Below are positions 19,750 to 29,211 of a DNA stretch of 64,000 bases, piece by piece; within the stretch, counting starts at the first letter, position 1; the number at the start of each line of letters is the position of its first letter. The notes under the pieces are model-generated. The model ran no database searches. It had not been told where the DNA came from and saw nothing but the letters and a program-made list of their open reading frames with translations. Made by a program: the position numbers and the translations under genes. The DNA is from Candidatus Nanopelagicales bacterium. Lineage in GTDB: Bacteria; Actinomycetota; Actinomycetes; S36-B12. The stretch spans positions 1-64,000 of the forward strand of contig JAGYJJ010000002.1 of NCBI GenBank assembly GCA_018402235.1, written 5' to 3'.

Positions 19750-20670
19750 GTGAGCAGCGCTGCAGTCCTCGAGCGGACGGTTCCCCCAACCGGAACCCGC
19801 TCGAGCGGCGTGGCTCGGCGCTTAAAGAACGGAAGCATCTCCTTGCTGTGGGCGCTGGCAGGGATAGGCCTGGTTGTCCTCATGTGGGAGTTGGTGAAGT
19901 GGCTCGGCCAATACATTCCGATGCCCTTCAACACCTCGGATATCACCATGCCGCATGTGTGGACCATGGTCTCGGCGATGGGCGAGCCAGAGGTGCGTGG
20001 CTCGGACACAACGGTCTTTGAAGCCGTCGTCTCGGCGGCATTTCGATCGATGACTCTTGCCGTGGGCGGGTTCATCATCGGCGTCGCAGTCGGCCTGCTG
20101 CTCGCTGTGATCATGCAGCGATTTTTGTTCGCTGAACGCGGGTTGCTGCCGTTCGTGATCGCATCGCAGACGGTGCCGTTGATTGCGCTCGCCCCGCTCA
20201 TCGTAGGAATCGGTAATCGAATCGAGATCGGCCCAATTCAGTGGTCCACCACCTACTCGGTGATGTTCATCGCGGCGTACCTCGCATTCTTTCCGCTATC
20301 GGTTGGCGCGCTGCGCGGGCTCCAGGCTCCCAGCGCCACCTCTTTGGAATTGATGCGTTCCTATGCGGCCTCCCCAGGTCAGATGCTCCGCAAGTTGCGC
20401 TTCCCCTCATCCATTCCCTATCTCGTCCCGGCGCTCAAGGTGTCGGCTGCCGCCTCGGTGGTCGGCACCGTGGTAGCCGAGATCTCCACGGGGGTTCGCG
20501 GTGGTATCGGGCGGATGTTGATCGAGTACGCGCGCCAAATCACCTCGCAGCCGGCCAAGGTGTACGTGGCCGTTTTCGGTGCCATCGCGCTCGGTCTGTT
20601 GGTTGCCGCGCTGGTAACCGCTCTAGATGTGTACCTGACCCGCAACCTGCCCAAGGAGAACAAGGCATGA
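19750..20670 (+). CDS. ABC transporter permease (SsuC/NrtB-like)
   Basis: BPD permease EAA-like loop SLELMRSYAASPGQMLRKLRFPSSIPYLVPALKVSAAASVVGTVVAE. Confidence 0.87.
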   Translation: MSSAAVLERTVPPTGTRSSGVARRLKNGSISLLWALAGIGLVVLMWELVKWLGQYIPMPFNTSDITMPHVWTMVSAMGEPEVRGSDTTVFEAVVSAAFRSMTLAVGGFIIGVAVGLLLAVIMQRFLFAERGLLPFVIASQTVPLIALAPLIVGIGNRIEIGPIQWSTTYSVMFIAAYLAFFPLSVGALRGLQAPSATSLELMRSYAASPGQMLRKLRFPSSIPYLVPALKVSAAASVVGTVVAEISTGVRGGIGRMLIEYARQITSQPAKVYVAVFGAIALGLLVAALVTALDVYLTRNLPKENKA

Positions 20671-21482
20671 GTGGACACGAACATGCGGTGAGCGCCGACG
20701 GCGTGTGGAAGATCTTCAACGAAGGCCTCTCCAACGAGGTGACGGCATTGCAAGACGTTCATCTCACCGTCGACACCGGCGAATTCATCTCCCTCATTGG
20801 GCCGTCAGGCTGCGGTAAGTCCACGCTGTTGCGTGTTATCGCCGATCTGACCGATGCCACGCGTGGCCAGATGCGCGTTGCCGGCGTTACCCCACCCGAG
20901 GCCCGCGAGAAGCAGCTGTACGGCATGGCTTTCCAGCAAGCCGCCCTGTTTGACTGGCGCAACGTTCGTCGTAACGTGGAACTACCCCTCGAACTCCAAG
21001 GCTGGAACAAGGACAAGCGCAAGGAACGCGCCATGGAGTTGCTGGAAATGGTCCAACTCGCCGACTTCGCTGAACACCGCCCGTGGGAGTTATCGGGAGG
21101 CATGCAACAGCGCGTCGCAATCGCTCGTTCCCTGGCCGTCGATCCGCCCTTGCTACTCATGGACGAACCCTTCGGCGCGCTCGACGAGATGACCCGCGAG
21201 CGTATGCAAAATGAACTACTTCGCATTCGCCAGGAGACAGGTAAGTCGATCGTGTTCGTCACGCATTCGATCCCCGAGGCGGTTTACCTATCCGACCGAG
21301 TTGTGGTCATGTCTCCCCGTCCTGGTCGCATTACCGATGTTGTGCCGATCCCTCTTGGCGTCGATCGTGACGAAGACACTCGCGAGTCGGATGCGTTCTA
21401 CGAGTCGGTCACCGCCGTACGTGAAGCACTTCGCGGCCACGTTGGCGGAGCAGGCATGCGTGCCCGGGTGGGCGAGGTCTGA
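20667..21482 (+). CDS. ABC transporter ATP-binding protein (SsuB/NrtD-like)
   Basis: LIGPSGCGKSTLLRVIADL, LSGGMQQRVAIARSLAVDPPLLLMDEPFGALDEMTRERMQ; ATGA overlap with upstream permease. Confidence 0.9.
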   Translation: MSGHEHAVSADGVWKIFNEGLSNEVTALQDVHLTVDTGEFISLIGPSGCGKSTLLRVIADLTDATRGQMRVAGVTPPEAREKQLYGMAFQQAALFDWRNVRRNVELPLELQGWNKDKRKERAMELLEMVQLADFAEHRPWELSGGMQQRVAIARSLAVDPPLLLMDEPFGALDEMTRERMQNELLRIRQETGKSIVFVTHSIPEAVYLSDRVVVMSPRPGRITDVVPIPLGVDRDEDTRESDAFYESVTAVREALRGHVGGAGMRARVGEV

Positions 21483-22264
21483 TGTCTGAAGCATGGGCAG
21501 ATCGCCTGAAGTTCGTCTGGCCACCGGTGTTGATCGCACTGGTGTTCCTCGGCGCATGGCAACTGCTCGTGGTGGCCCGCGACATCAAGCCCTTCGTGCT
21601 TCCTGCACCCACCTTGATCGCGGAGAACTTCTTTGGTGGTCTTGACTTGATGTGGGGTACCGCCTATTACACCGGGACAACCGCACTTTTGGGACTTGTG
21701 TTCGGAACAATCGCCGGAATAGTCATGGCGCTCCTCGCCCAGCGATTCATCGTGGTTAACAATTTGATTACTCCGCTTGCCGCGGGCCTAGCAGCAGTGC
21801 CCATCATTGCCCTGACTCCGATTCTGAACAACATGTTCAGCATTACGAGCCGAACGCCTCGAGTGCTCGTTACCGCGATCATCGTGTTCTTCCCGATGCT
21901 CGTGAACGTCACCCGAGGATTAGTACAGGTACAGCCGGTGCAACTGGAGTTGATGCGCTCGATGAATGCACAGCCGCGGACGGTGTTGCGGTCTTTGCGC
22001 GTTCCCAACGCGATTCCATTCTTCTTCACCGGCATGAAGATCGCTGCACCCCTGGCAGTGATCGCAGCCCTGGTTGCCGAATACTTCGGCGGACCACAAC
22101 AAGGACTTGGTAGTCGAATAGCCAGTTCGGCCGCCAACACCGCCTACGGACGAGCGTGGGCTTATGTAGTTGCCGCCATCATCACCGGCCTGGTGTTCTA
22201 CCTGATCGTCGTGGCCGTGGAGAGATGGACAACACCCTGGACAGGCAGAACCAGTTCGGCCTGA
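21482..22264 (+). CDS. ABC transporter permease (second subunit)
   Basis: QLELMRSMNAQPRTVLRSLRVPNAIPFFFTGMKIAAPLAVIAALVAEYFGGPQQGLG. Confidence 0.87.
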   Translation: MSEAWADRLKFVWPPVLIALVFLGAWQLLVVARDIKPFVLPAPTLIAENFFGGLDLMWGTAYYTGTTALLGLVFGTIAGIVMALLAQRFIVVNNLITPLAAGLAAVPIIALTPILNNMFSITSRTPRVLVTAIIVFFPMLVNVTRGLVQVQPVQLELMRSMNAQPRTVLRSLRVPNAIPFFFTGMKIAAPLAVIAALVAEYFGGPQQGLGSRIASSAANTAYGRAWAYVVAAIITGLVFYLIVVAVERWTTPWTGRTSSA

Positions 22265-22282
22265 CACTAAGAAGGAGGAAGC

Positions 22283-23512
22283 ATGCGCAATATCGCACGC
22301 AGTAGGTGGACTCGTGTAGCGAGTCTCGCCGCTGTCGGCGTTCTCGCGCTGTCCGCTTGCGGAGGCTCGGACTCGAGCTCTGACAGCGCAGCAGATGAGA
22401 CCGCCGCGGAGGAGACAGCAACAGACACCGCCACCGAGGAAACCGAGGCCGAGGACGCAGCGAGCGGCGAGGAGTGCACGGAGTTGACTCCGGCCAGCTT
22501 GCAGTTGCAGTGGTTCGTCCAAGCCCAGTTCGCCGGCTACTACGCAGCCAAGGATCTGGGTTTCTATGAGGCAGCCTGCCTCGACGTAACCATCTTGGAA
22601 GGCGGCGTGGATATCGTGCCACAGACTGTCCTGGCCCAAGGCGGTTCGGACTTCGCGATCGCGTGGGTGCCGAAGGCACTGGCCTCGCGTGAGCAGGGTG
22701 CGGGCATTGTGGACATCGCACAGGTGTTCCAGCGCTCGGGCACACTGCAGGTTTCGTGGGCCGATTCAGGCATCACTTCACCTGCGGATTTCGCTGGTAA
22801 GAAGATCGGTAACTGGGGCTTCGGCAACGAGTACGAGATCTTCGCCGCCCTTGCCAAAGAAGGCCTAGACCCGGCTAACGACGTTGAGCTCGTGCAGCAG
22901 CAATTCGACATGCTCGCTCTGCTCAACCGTGAGATCGACGCAGCCGAGGCCATGACCTACAACGAGTACGCACAGCTGCTCGAAGCGGTCAATCCGGACA
23001 CTGGCGAGCTCTACCAGCCGGAAGACTTCAACGTCATCAACTACGCCGACTACGGCGTGGGCATGCTGCAGGATGCCGTCTGGGCATCCGAGGAGCGCTT
23101 GTCGGATCCGGCTTACCAGGATCTAGCCCAGCGTTTCGTGACCGCGTCCTTTGAGGGCTGGATTTACTGCCGCGACAATCCGCAGGAGTGTGCGGACATC
23201 GTGACGGCCAATGGATCCCAGCTCGGCGCGAGCCACCAGTTGTGGATGATGAACGAGGTCAACAAGTTGGTCTGGCCATCACCCAACGGCATCGGCATCA
23301 TCGATTCTGCTGAGTGGGATCAGACCGTGGAGATCTCACTGAACACCCCGAACCTCGAGGCTGCCACGGTCATCACGTCGGCCCCGCCGGCGGAGGCCTA
23401 CACCAACCAATTCGCCGAGGCCGCTAACGCAGCGCTGCAGGCCAATGGAGTGGACACCACCGGTGGTGGCTTCAGCCCGATCACCGTGGAACTGAAGGAG
23501 GGCGGCGCGTAA
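22283..23512 (+). CDS. NMT1/THI5-like substrate-binding lipoprotein
   Basis: Lipobox ALSACGG, acidic linker, then LQLQWFVQAQFAGYYAAKDLGFYEAACLDVTILEGGVDIVPQ. Confidence 0.88.
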   Translation: MRNIARSRWTRVASLAAVGVLALSACGGSDSSSDSAADETAAEETATDTATEETEAEDAASGEECTELTPASLQLQWFVQAQFAGYYAAKDLGFYEAACLDVTILEGGVDIVPQTVLAQGGSDFAIAWVPKALASREQGAGIVDIAQVFQRSGTLQVSWADSGITSPADFAGKKIGNWGFGNEYEIFAALAKEGLDPANDVELVQQQFDMLALLNREIDAAEAMTYNEYAQLLEAVNPDTGELYQPEDFNVINYADYGVGMLQDAVWASEERLSDPAYQDLAQRFVTASFEGWIYCRDNPQECADIVTANGSQLGASHQLWMMNEVNKLVWPSPNGIGIIDSAEWDQTVEISLNTPNLEAATVITSAPPAEAYTNQFAEAANAALQANGVDTTGGGFSPITVELKEGGA

Positions 23513-23570
23513 GCGCCCACTACCTGCAACACCGCTCCACCAGCAAGACAACTGCACATGCAAGGCAAAG

Positions 23571-23602
23571 CGAAGGGCCCGGGCATCCGCCCGGGCCCTT
23601 CG
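23571..23602. terminator. Strong hairpin terminator downstream of the pyrimidine ABC operon
   Basis: CGAAGGGCCCGGGC-ATCC-GCCCGGGCCCTTCG, 14-bp perfect stem, 4-nt loop. Confidence 0.75.
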
Positions 23603-23620
23603 TCGTATGTCCGCCTCTTT

Positions 23621-23690
23621 CCCCGATGCGGTGTCAGTTGTGGGCCGCACGCCTCGGCGTGTCGGCCCAACAACTGACACCGCATCGGGG
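23621..23690. repeat. 70-bp palindromic element (family A, copy 1)
   Basis: CCCCGATGCGGTGTCAGTTGT-GGGCCGCACGCCTCGGCGTGTCGGCCC-ACAACTGACACCGCATCGGGG; 21-bp perfect outer arms. Confidence 0.95.
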
Positions 23691-23705
23691 AGGGGAAGGT
23701 GGAGC

Positions 23706-23960
23706 TCAGCCCGCTAGGGCGAAGTTCGATTCCGTTAACACTCGGCCCGCGATCGCGGCGAGGGCGCGCTCGCGCACCGGCGTGGGCACGGTCTGATCCT
23801 CGAAAACCTCGAGTGCAGCAGGTGCCAGACCGCGGGTACGCGCCGTGGCGATGATCGCCTGGGCGCGGGGGTCCTCGGCGTTCCAGCGACCTTCTTCGAT
23901 GGCCATCGCCAGGGCGTCGTAATCACGCTGGATGGGGGAAATTTCGATTGTTCGGAGCAT
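23706..23960 (-). CDS. Small hypothetical protein (84 aa)
   Basis: MLRTIEISPIQRDYDALAMAIEEGRWNAEDPRAQAIIATARTRGLAP... preceded by RBS GAAAGGAGG; divergent from LysR gene. Confidence 0.65.
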   Translation of the reverse strand: MLRTIEISPIQRDYDALAMAIEEGRWNAEDPRAQAIIATARTRGLAPAALEVFEDQTVPTPVRERALAAIAGRVLTESNFALAG

Positions 23961-24062
23961 GGTTGCCCTCCTTTCGGTGCCGAACGTACGGGAATCGCAA
24001 CATAAAGAAAAACTATGGAAATGGATAGTGTCGATCGTATTATTCAATAGTATTATGCAAGC

Positions 24063-24989
24063 GTGACCCTTCAGCAGGCCTCGTTCCGCCAACTGGCCGC
24101 CTTCGTAGCCGTGGCCCACGAGAGGTCGTTCGTTGCGGCAGCGGATGAACTCGGCCTGAGCCAAGCCACCATCAGCCAACAGGTGGCCGCGCTCGAACGG
24201 CTCCTGGGCACTGGATTATTCGAACGGCCCGGTGGACCCAGGCCCGTATCTCTCACCCCAGCCGGTCGGGTGCTACTGCCGTCGGCCGAACACATGCTTG
24301 GCCACGTGCGCTCGGCCGAGCGCGACGTCCACGACACCTTGGCCGGAACCGCCGGCCGAGTTTCCATCGGGACGTTCCAAAGTGTTTCGGTGCACCTGCT
24401 TCCTCGCGCGGTTCAAGCACTGCGCGAGGAAGCACCAGGCATCACAGTTGCCCTTTACGAGGGCCCGAGCTCTGAAGGACTGATCGATGATCTGCTCGAC
24501 GACGAACTCGACGTCACTTTCATCGAAGGCAGTTATTCCGATCCACGCGTGGACGTGACGGAACTAGGCCGTGACCCGTACCTACTTCTGCTCGCCAAAG
24601 ACAGCCCCCTGCTCAGTCACGTACGTAAGGGTGCTTTTCCCCTCGTGAACCTCGATGGTGTTGCTCTCATCGGTCAGCCACCCCTCACCTACCAAGACGA
24701 CGTAGATGTGCTGTTACGCAGCCACGGCATCACACCTCGATATCTGTTTCGCACCGTCGACAACGGTGCTGTTCAGGCCATGGTGCGCAGTGGCGTCGCG
24801 CCGGCAATCATGCCGCGCCTTGCAATCGATTTGAACGACGACGACGTTGTCAAGTTGCCCCTGTCTCCGCAGGTCGATGCCAGAACCATCTCCCTGGCCA
24901 TCCGGTCAGGTGAGAATGCCCTTCCCGCCGCACGGGCGTTCCTTAATGCCGCGGTCGAAGCGGCCGCCCTCGTCCTCGAACCGTCCTGA
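24063..24989 (+). CDS. LysR-family transcriptional regulator
   Basis: FRQLAAFVAVAHERSFVAAADELGLSQATISQQVAALERLLGTGLFER HTH. Confidence 0.92.
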   Translation: MTLQQASFRQLAAFVAVAHERSFVAAADELGLSQATISQQVAALERLLGTGLFERPGGPRPVSLTPAGRVLLPSAEHMLGHVRSAERDVHDTLAGTAGRVSIGTFQSVSVHLLPRAVQALREEAPGITVALYEGPSSEGLIDDLLDDELDVTFIEGSYSDPRVDVTELGRDPYLLLLAKDSPLLSHVRKGAFPLVNLDGVALIGQPPLTYQDDVDVLLRSHGITPRYLFRTVDNGAVQAMVRSGVAPAIMPRLAIDLNDDDVVKLPLSPQVDARTISLAIRSGENALPAARAFLNAAVEAAALVLEPS

Positions 24990-25001
24990 CCCGCCCCACT
25001 C

Positions 25002-25071
25002 CCCCGATGCGGTGTCAGTTGTCGGGCCGACACGCCGAAGCGTGCGGCCGACAACTGACACCGCATCGGGG
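25002..25071. repeat. 70-bp palindromic element (family A, copy 2)
   Basis: CCCCGATGCGGTGTCAGTTGTCGGGCCGACACGCCGAAGCGTGCGGCCGACAACTGACACCGCATCGGGG; same 21-bp arms as copy 1. Confidence 0.95.
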
Positions 25072-25081
25072 CGGGCGGGGT

Positions 25082-26518
25082 TTAGGAGTTGAGGTCGATC
25101 ATCACGTGCTTGATGCGCGTGTAATCCTCGAAGCCGTACATCGACAAGTCCTTGCCATAACCGGAATGCTTGAAGCCGCCGTGCGGCATTTCGGCAACCA
25201 GCGGAATATGGGTGTTCACCCACACTGTGCCGAAGTTCAAGCCTTTGGCCATCCGCATCGCTCGGCCAATGTCCTTAGTCCACACACTCGATGCCAGCCC
25301 GTACTCCACGCCGTTGGCCCAGCGCAGTGCCTCGTCCTCATCGCTGAAGCGCTGAATAGTGATGACCGGGCCAAAGATCTCGTTTTGGATCATTTCGTCG
25401 TCTTGCTTCAAGTTCGCAACCACCGTGGGCTCAACGAAGAAGCCCCGATTTCCCTGACGCACACCGCCGGCCACAACCTCGGCATGCTTAGGCGCACGCT
25501 CCAAGAAACCCAGCACTCGCTCAAGCTGATTGACGTTGTTGACCGGCGGAACCATCGCCTCGCCGCCAGGACCGTCTTCGAACGTGGTGGCAGTACCCTT
25601 CGCCTGCTCTGCCATCGCAGCTACGAAATCGTCGTAGATCTTCGGAGCCACCAGCATGCGGGTTGCCGCTGTGCAGTCCTGGCCGGCGTTGAAGTAGCCG
25701 GCAACTGCCAGCCACTCCGCTGCAGCAGCAACGTCGGCGTCGTCGAAAATCACCACGGGTGCCTTGCCACCGAGCTCAAGGTGCACGCGCTTGACGTCCT
25801 TCGCTGCGGACTCAGCCACCTGCATTCCCGCACGCACCGATCCGGTGATCGCCACCATCTGCGGGGTGGGGTGCTCCACCAACGTGCGACCGGTGTCGCG
25901 ATCACCGCACACCACGTTCAAGACACCCGGCGGAAGCGCATCGGCTTCGTGGAAAATCTGCGCCATCCTCACCGTTGAGGCAGGCGTCGTGTCGCTGGGC
26001 TTCAGAACGACAGTGTTGCCCGCGGCAATCGCCGGGGCGAACTTCCATACGGCCATCATCATCGGGTAGTTCCACGGCGCGACCTGTCCGATCACGCCAA
26101 TCGGTTCACGGCGGATGATCGAGGTGAAACCACTCATGTACTCGCCGGCCGAGCGACCCTCGAGAACTCGAGCTGCGCCGGCGAAGAACCGGATCTGATC
26201 GACCATCGGCGGAATCTCCTCCGATGCTGTAACAGCAAGCGGCTTGCCGGTGTTCTGGCTCTCCAGCGCGATGAGCTCATCGGCATGCGATTCGATGGCG
26301 TCGGCCATCTTCAGCAAAGCCGCTTGGCGTTCGCTGGGCGTTGTGTTTCCCCAGGTCTCGAAGGCTTTGGCTGCCGCACTGTAGGCGGCATCCACATCAG
26401 GAGAGGTCGACACCGGCGCGCTCGCGAACACCTCGCCAGTAGTGGGGTCGATCAGGTCGCTGGTGCCGCCCTCAACCGCGTCCACGCTGCTACCGTCGAT
26501 GAAATTGCGGATCTTCAC
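25082..26518 (-). CDS. Gamma-aminobutyraldehyde dehydrogenase-like ALDH
   Basis: [70 protein letters not shown]. Confidence 0.9.
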   Translation of the reverse strand: MKIRNFIDGSSVDAVEGGTSDLIDPTTGEVFASAPVSTSPDVDAAYSAAAKAFETWGNTTPSERQAALLKMADAIESHADELIALESQNTGKPLAVTASEEIPPMVDQIRFFAGAARVLEGRSAGEYMSGFTSIIRREPIGVIGQVAPWNYPMMMAVWKFAPAIAAGNTVVLKPSDTTPASTVRMAQIFHEADALPPGVLNVVCGDRDTGRTLVEHPTPQMVAITGSVRAGMQVAESAAKDVKRVHLELGGKAPVVIFDDADVAAAAEWLAVAGYFNAGQDCTAATRMLVAPKIYDDFVAAMAEQAKGTATTFEDGPGGEAMVPPVNNVNQLERVLGFLERAPKHAEVVAGGVRQGNRGFFVEPTVVANLKQDDEMIQNEIFGPVITIQRFSDEDEALRWANGVEYGLASSVWTKDIGRAMRMAKGLNFGTVWVNTHIPLVAEMPHGGFKHSGYGKDLSMYGFEDYTRIKHVMIDLNS

Positions 26519-26679
26519 GAAAGGCCTCCTCGGCGAGTCCTGGGCAATAGCCTCACGCTAAAGGAGATCGGCACTTTTCGATAGCCAAAAGCCACCATCT
26601 ATACGAAATTCGATGCATTTTCGCTTCATTGCCACTGATTCGCTTGCTATTCGCGGCCGTCTGGGGAAAAGTGGAGACA

Positions 26680-27164
26680 TGCCCACCAAGGCACCCACCG
26701 AGGCACCCACCAAGGCACCGGTTCTCGATGACGTCTCCAAGGCGATCATCGAGCAACTCCAACAAGATGGCCGACGCTCGTACGGCTCGATCGGCAAAGT
26801 GGTCGGGCTGTCCGAGGCGGCCGTTCGCCAACGGGTCCAACGCATGCTGGACTCAGGGGTCATGCAGATAGTGGCCGTGACAGACCCCATGCAGGTCGGC
26901 TTCCCGCGGGAGGCGATGGTGGGCATCACAGTTTCGGGGGATATCGAGCAGGTGGCCGAGCATCTTGAGCGCCTCTCGGAGGTCAACTACCTGGTGATCT
27001 GCGCCGGGGGGTTCGACATCCTGGCCGAAGTGCTCGCCGAAGACGACGACCATCTACTGACCGTCATTAATGATCAGATTCGCTCATTACCCGGAGTGCT
27101 TCGCGCCGAGGCCTTCGTTTACCTGAAGTTACGCAAACAGATATACACCTGGGGAACACGATGA
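26680..27164 (+). CDS. Lrp/AsnC-family regulator
   Basis: LDDVSKAIIEQLQQDGRRSYGSIGKVVGLSEAAVRQRVQRMLDSGVMQIVAVTDP plus RAM-type ligand domain; start assigned at MPTKAPTEAP. Confidence 0.87.
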
Positions 27165-28561
27165 CAACAACACCGCAAGACATCACCGAGTCCGGTTACG
27201 ACTCCATGGCAGAAGCTGCCCGCGAGCACCTGTGGATGCACTTCACGCGCCACTCGGTGTATTACTCCGGCGGACACGTGCCCGTCATCGTCAAGGGGGA
27301 AGGCGCCTACATCTGGGACGACCAAGGCAATAAGTACTTCGATGGCCTGTCCGGGTTGTTCGTGGGGCAACTTGGTCATGGCCGCAAGGAACTCGCGGCC
27401 GCTGCGGCGAAACAAGCCGAGGAACTGGCGTTCTTCCCAATCTGGTCCTACGCCCACCCCGGCGCGATCAAACTCGCTGAGCGCCTTGCCTCCTACGCCC
27501 CGGGCGATCTGAACCGCGTGTTCTTCACCTCCGGCGGCGGCGAAGCAGTAGAGACCGCATGGAAGCTCGCCAAGCAGTACTTCAAGATGACCGGCAAGCC
27601 AACCAAACACAAGGTGATCAGCCGAGCCATCGCCTACCACGGCACACCGCACGGAGCGCTCAGTATCACTGGCATCCCTCCGGCCAAGGTGCCCTTCGAG
27701 CCGCTGGTACCGGGCGGTGTGAAGGTTCCGAATACCAACTTCTACCGAGCGCCCGAGGAATACCGCTACGACGAGAAGGCCTTCGGGCTATGGGCGGCAA
27801 ACCGCATCGCCGAGGCCATCGAGTTCGAAGGACCGGACAGCGTGGCTGCAGTGTTCGTTGAGCCTGTTCAAAACTCCGGGGGCTGCTTTCCTCCCCCACC
27901 CGGATACCTCGAGCGCGTGCGCGAGATCTGCGATGAGTACGACGTCTTGATGGTCGCCGACGAAACCATCACCGCTTTTGGCCGGATCGGCGACATGTTC
28001 GCCATGAATCGCTTCGGCGTAACGCCGGACATCATCACCTGCGCTAAAGGAATGACCAGCGGCTACGCCCCCATGGGAGCGATGATCGCCAGCGACCGAC
28101 TCTTCGAACCGTTCAAGGACGGCACCAACGCGTTCCTCCACGGCTACACCTGGGGAGGCCACCCTGTCGGGGCTGCCGTTGCCCTGGCGAACCTGGACAT
28201 CTTTGAGCGTGAGGGCATTAACGAACACGTCCGCGAGAACGAGGGCAAATTCCGGCAAACCCTCGAAAAATTAAAGGACCTACCCATCGTGGGAGATGTT
28301 CGTGGTGCTGGCTACTTCTATGGCATCGAACTCGTGAAAGACAAGGAGACCAGGGAGTCGTTCAACGACGATGAATCCGAGCGATTGCTGCGCGGCTTCT
28401 TGTCCAAGGCCTTGTTCGACAACGGGTTGTACTGCCGCGCTGATGACCGCGGCGATCCAGTGATCCAACTCGCTCCCCCACTCATCATTGGTCAACCGGA
28501 GTTCGATGAGATCGAAAGAATTCTGCGAAAGGTGCTGACCGAGGCATGGTCGATCCTGTAA
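27161..28561 (+). CDS. Class III PLP-dependent aminotransferase (omega-amino acid/putrescine:pyruvate type)
   Basis: RVFFTSGGGEAVETAWKLAKQYF, MVADETITAFGRIGDMFAM, ITCAKGMTSGYAPMGA (PLP lysine). Confidence 0.9.
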   Translation: MTTTPQDITESGYDSMAEAAREHLWMHFTRHSVYYSGGHVPVIVKGEGAYIWDDQGNKYFDGLSGLFVGQLGHGRKELAAAAAKQAEELAFFPIWSYAHPGAIKLAERLASYAPGDLNRVFFTSGGGEAVETAWKLAKQYFKMTGKPTKHKVISRAIAYHGTPHGALSITGIPPAKVPFEPLVPGGVKVPNTNFYRAPEEYRYDEKAFGLWAANRIAEAIEFEGPDSVAAVFVEPVQNSGGCFPPPPGYLERVREICDEYDVLMVADETITAFGRIGDMFAMNRFGVTPDIITCAKGMTSGYAPMGAMIASDRLFEPFKDGTNAFLHGYTWGGHPVGAAVALANLDIFEREGINEHVRENEGKFRQTLEKLKDLPIVGDVRGAGYFYGIELVKDKETRESFNDDESERLLRGFLSKALFDNGLYCRADDRGDPVIQLAPPLIIGQPEFDEIERILRKVLTEAWSIL

Positions 28562-29211
28562 CCGGGTCCTTGAGCGCCCGAACAAAGATTCGCCGGCTTC
28601 CGGACAAGGCAGTTACCGAACGATCGGCACTTGATTCGATCCTCGACGAAGGATTGGTCGCGCACGTAGGCATCATTGATGGCGAGCAGCCGTTCGTGCT
28701 ACCAGTTGGCTATGCCCGACGCGGCGATGAAGTGATCGTGCATGGCTCTAGCGGATCACGACTCTTTCGAGCCCTCGCAGATGGTGCACCAGCATGCTTG
28801 ACGGTCACTTTGCTCGACGGTTTGGTCTATGCGCGCAGCGCGTTTGAATCCAGCATGAACTACCGCTCGGCGATGATCCTCGGATCCACGCACCGCCTCA
28901 CCGGCGATGACGAACTCGATGCCCTTCGCGTTCTTAGTGATCATCTCCTACCTGGCCGCTGGGATGAAGCACGCCAGCCGAGCAAAAAGGAACGGGTCGC
29001 AACCATCACCGTGGCACTGCCGCTCACCGAGTGGTCGGTCAAGGTGAGCGAGGGCGCCCCCGATGACGACCCCAGCGACTTACAGAACGAACCCTGGCGA
29101 AGCATCTGGGCTGGGCACGTGCCCCTGACCCAGGTGATGCTCCCGGCCGTTACTGATCAGTACGTTCCGGGAAATGTTCCGGTACCGGACTATGTCCAGC
29201 AACGCTTATGA
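28546..29211 (+). CDS. Pyridoxamine 5'-phosphate oxidase-like flavin-binding protein
   Basis: DEGLVAHVGIIDGEQPFVLPVGYARRGDEVIVHGSSGSRLFRAL; FMN-binding split-barrel pattern. Confidence 0.75.
   Translation: MVDPVTGSLSARTKIRRLPDKAVTERSALDSILDEGLVAHVGIIDGEQPFVLPVGYARRGDEVIVHGSSGSRLFRALADGAPACLTVTLLDGLVYARSAFESSMNYRSAMILGSTHRLTGDDELDALRVLSDHLLPGRWDEARQPSKKERVATITVALPLTEWSVKVSEGAPDDDPSDLQNEPWRSIWAGHVPLTQVMLPAVTDQYVPGNVPVPDYVQQRL

Noticed and set aside
22370-22480. Acidic low-complexity stretch in the NMT1-type binding protein
   Set aside because: A Ser/Asp/Glu/Thr-rich linker after the lipobox is typical of actinobacterial lipoproteins.
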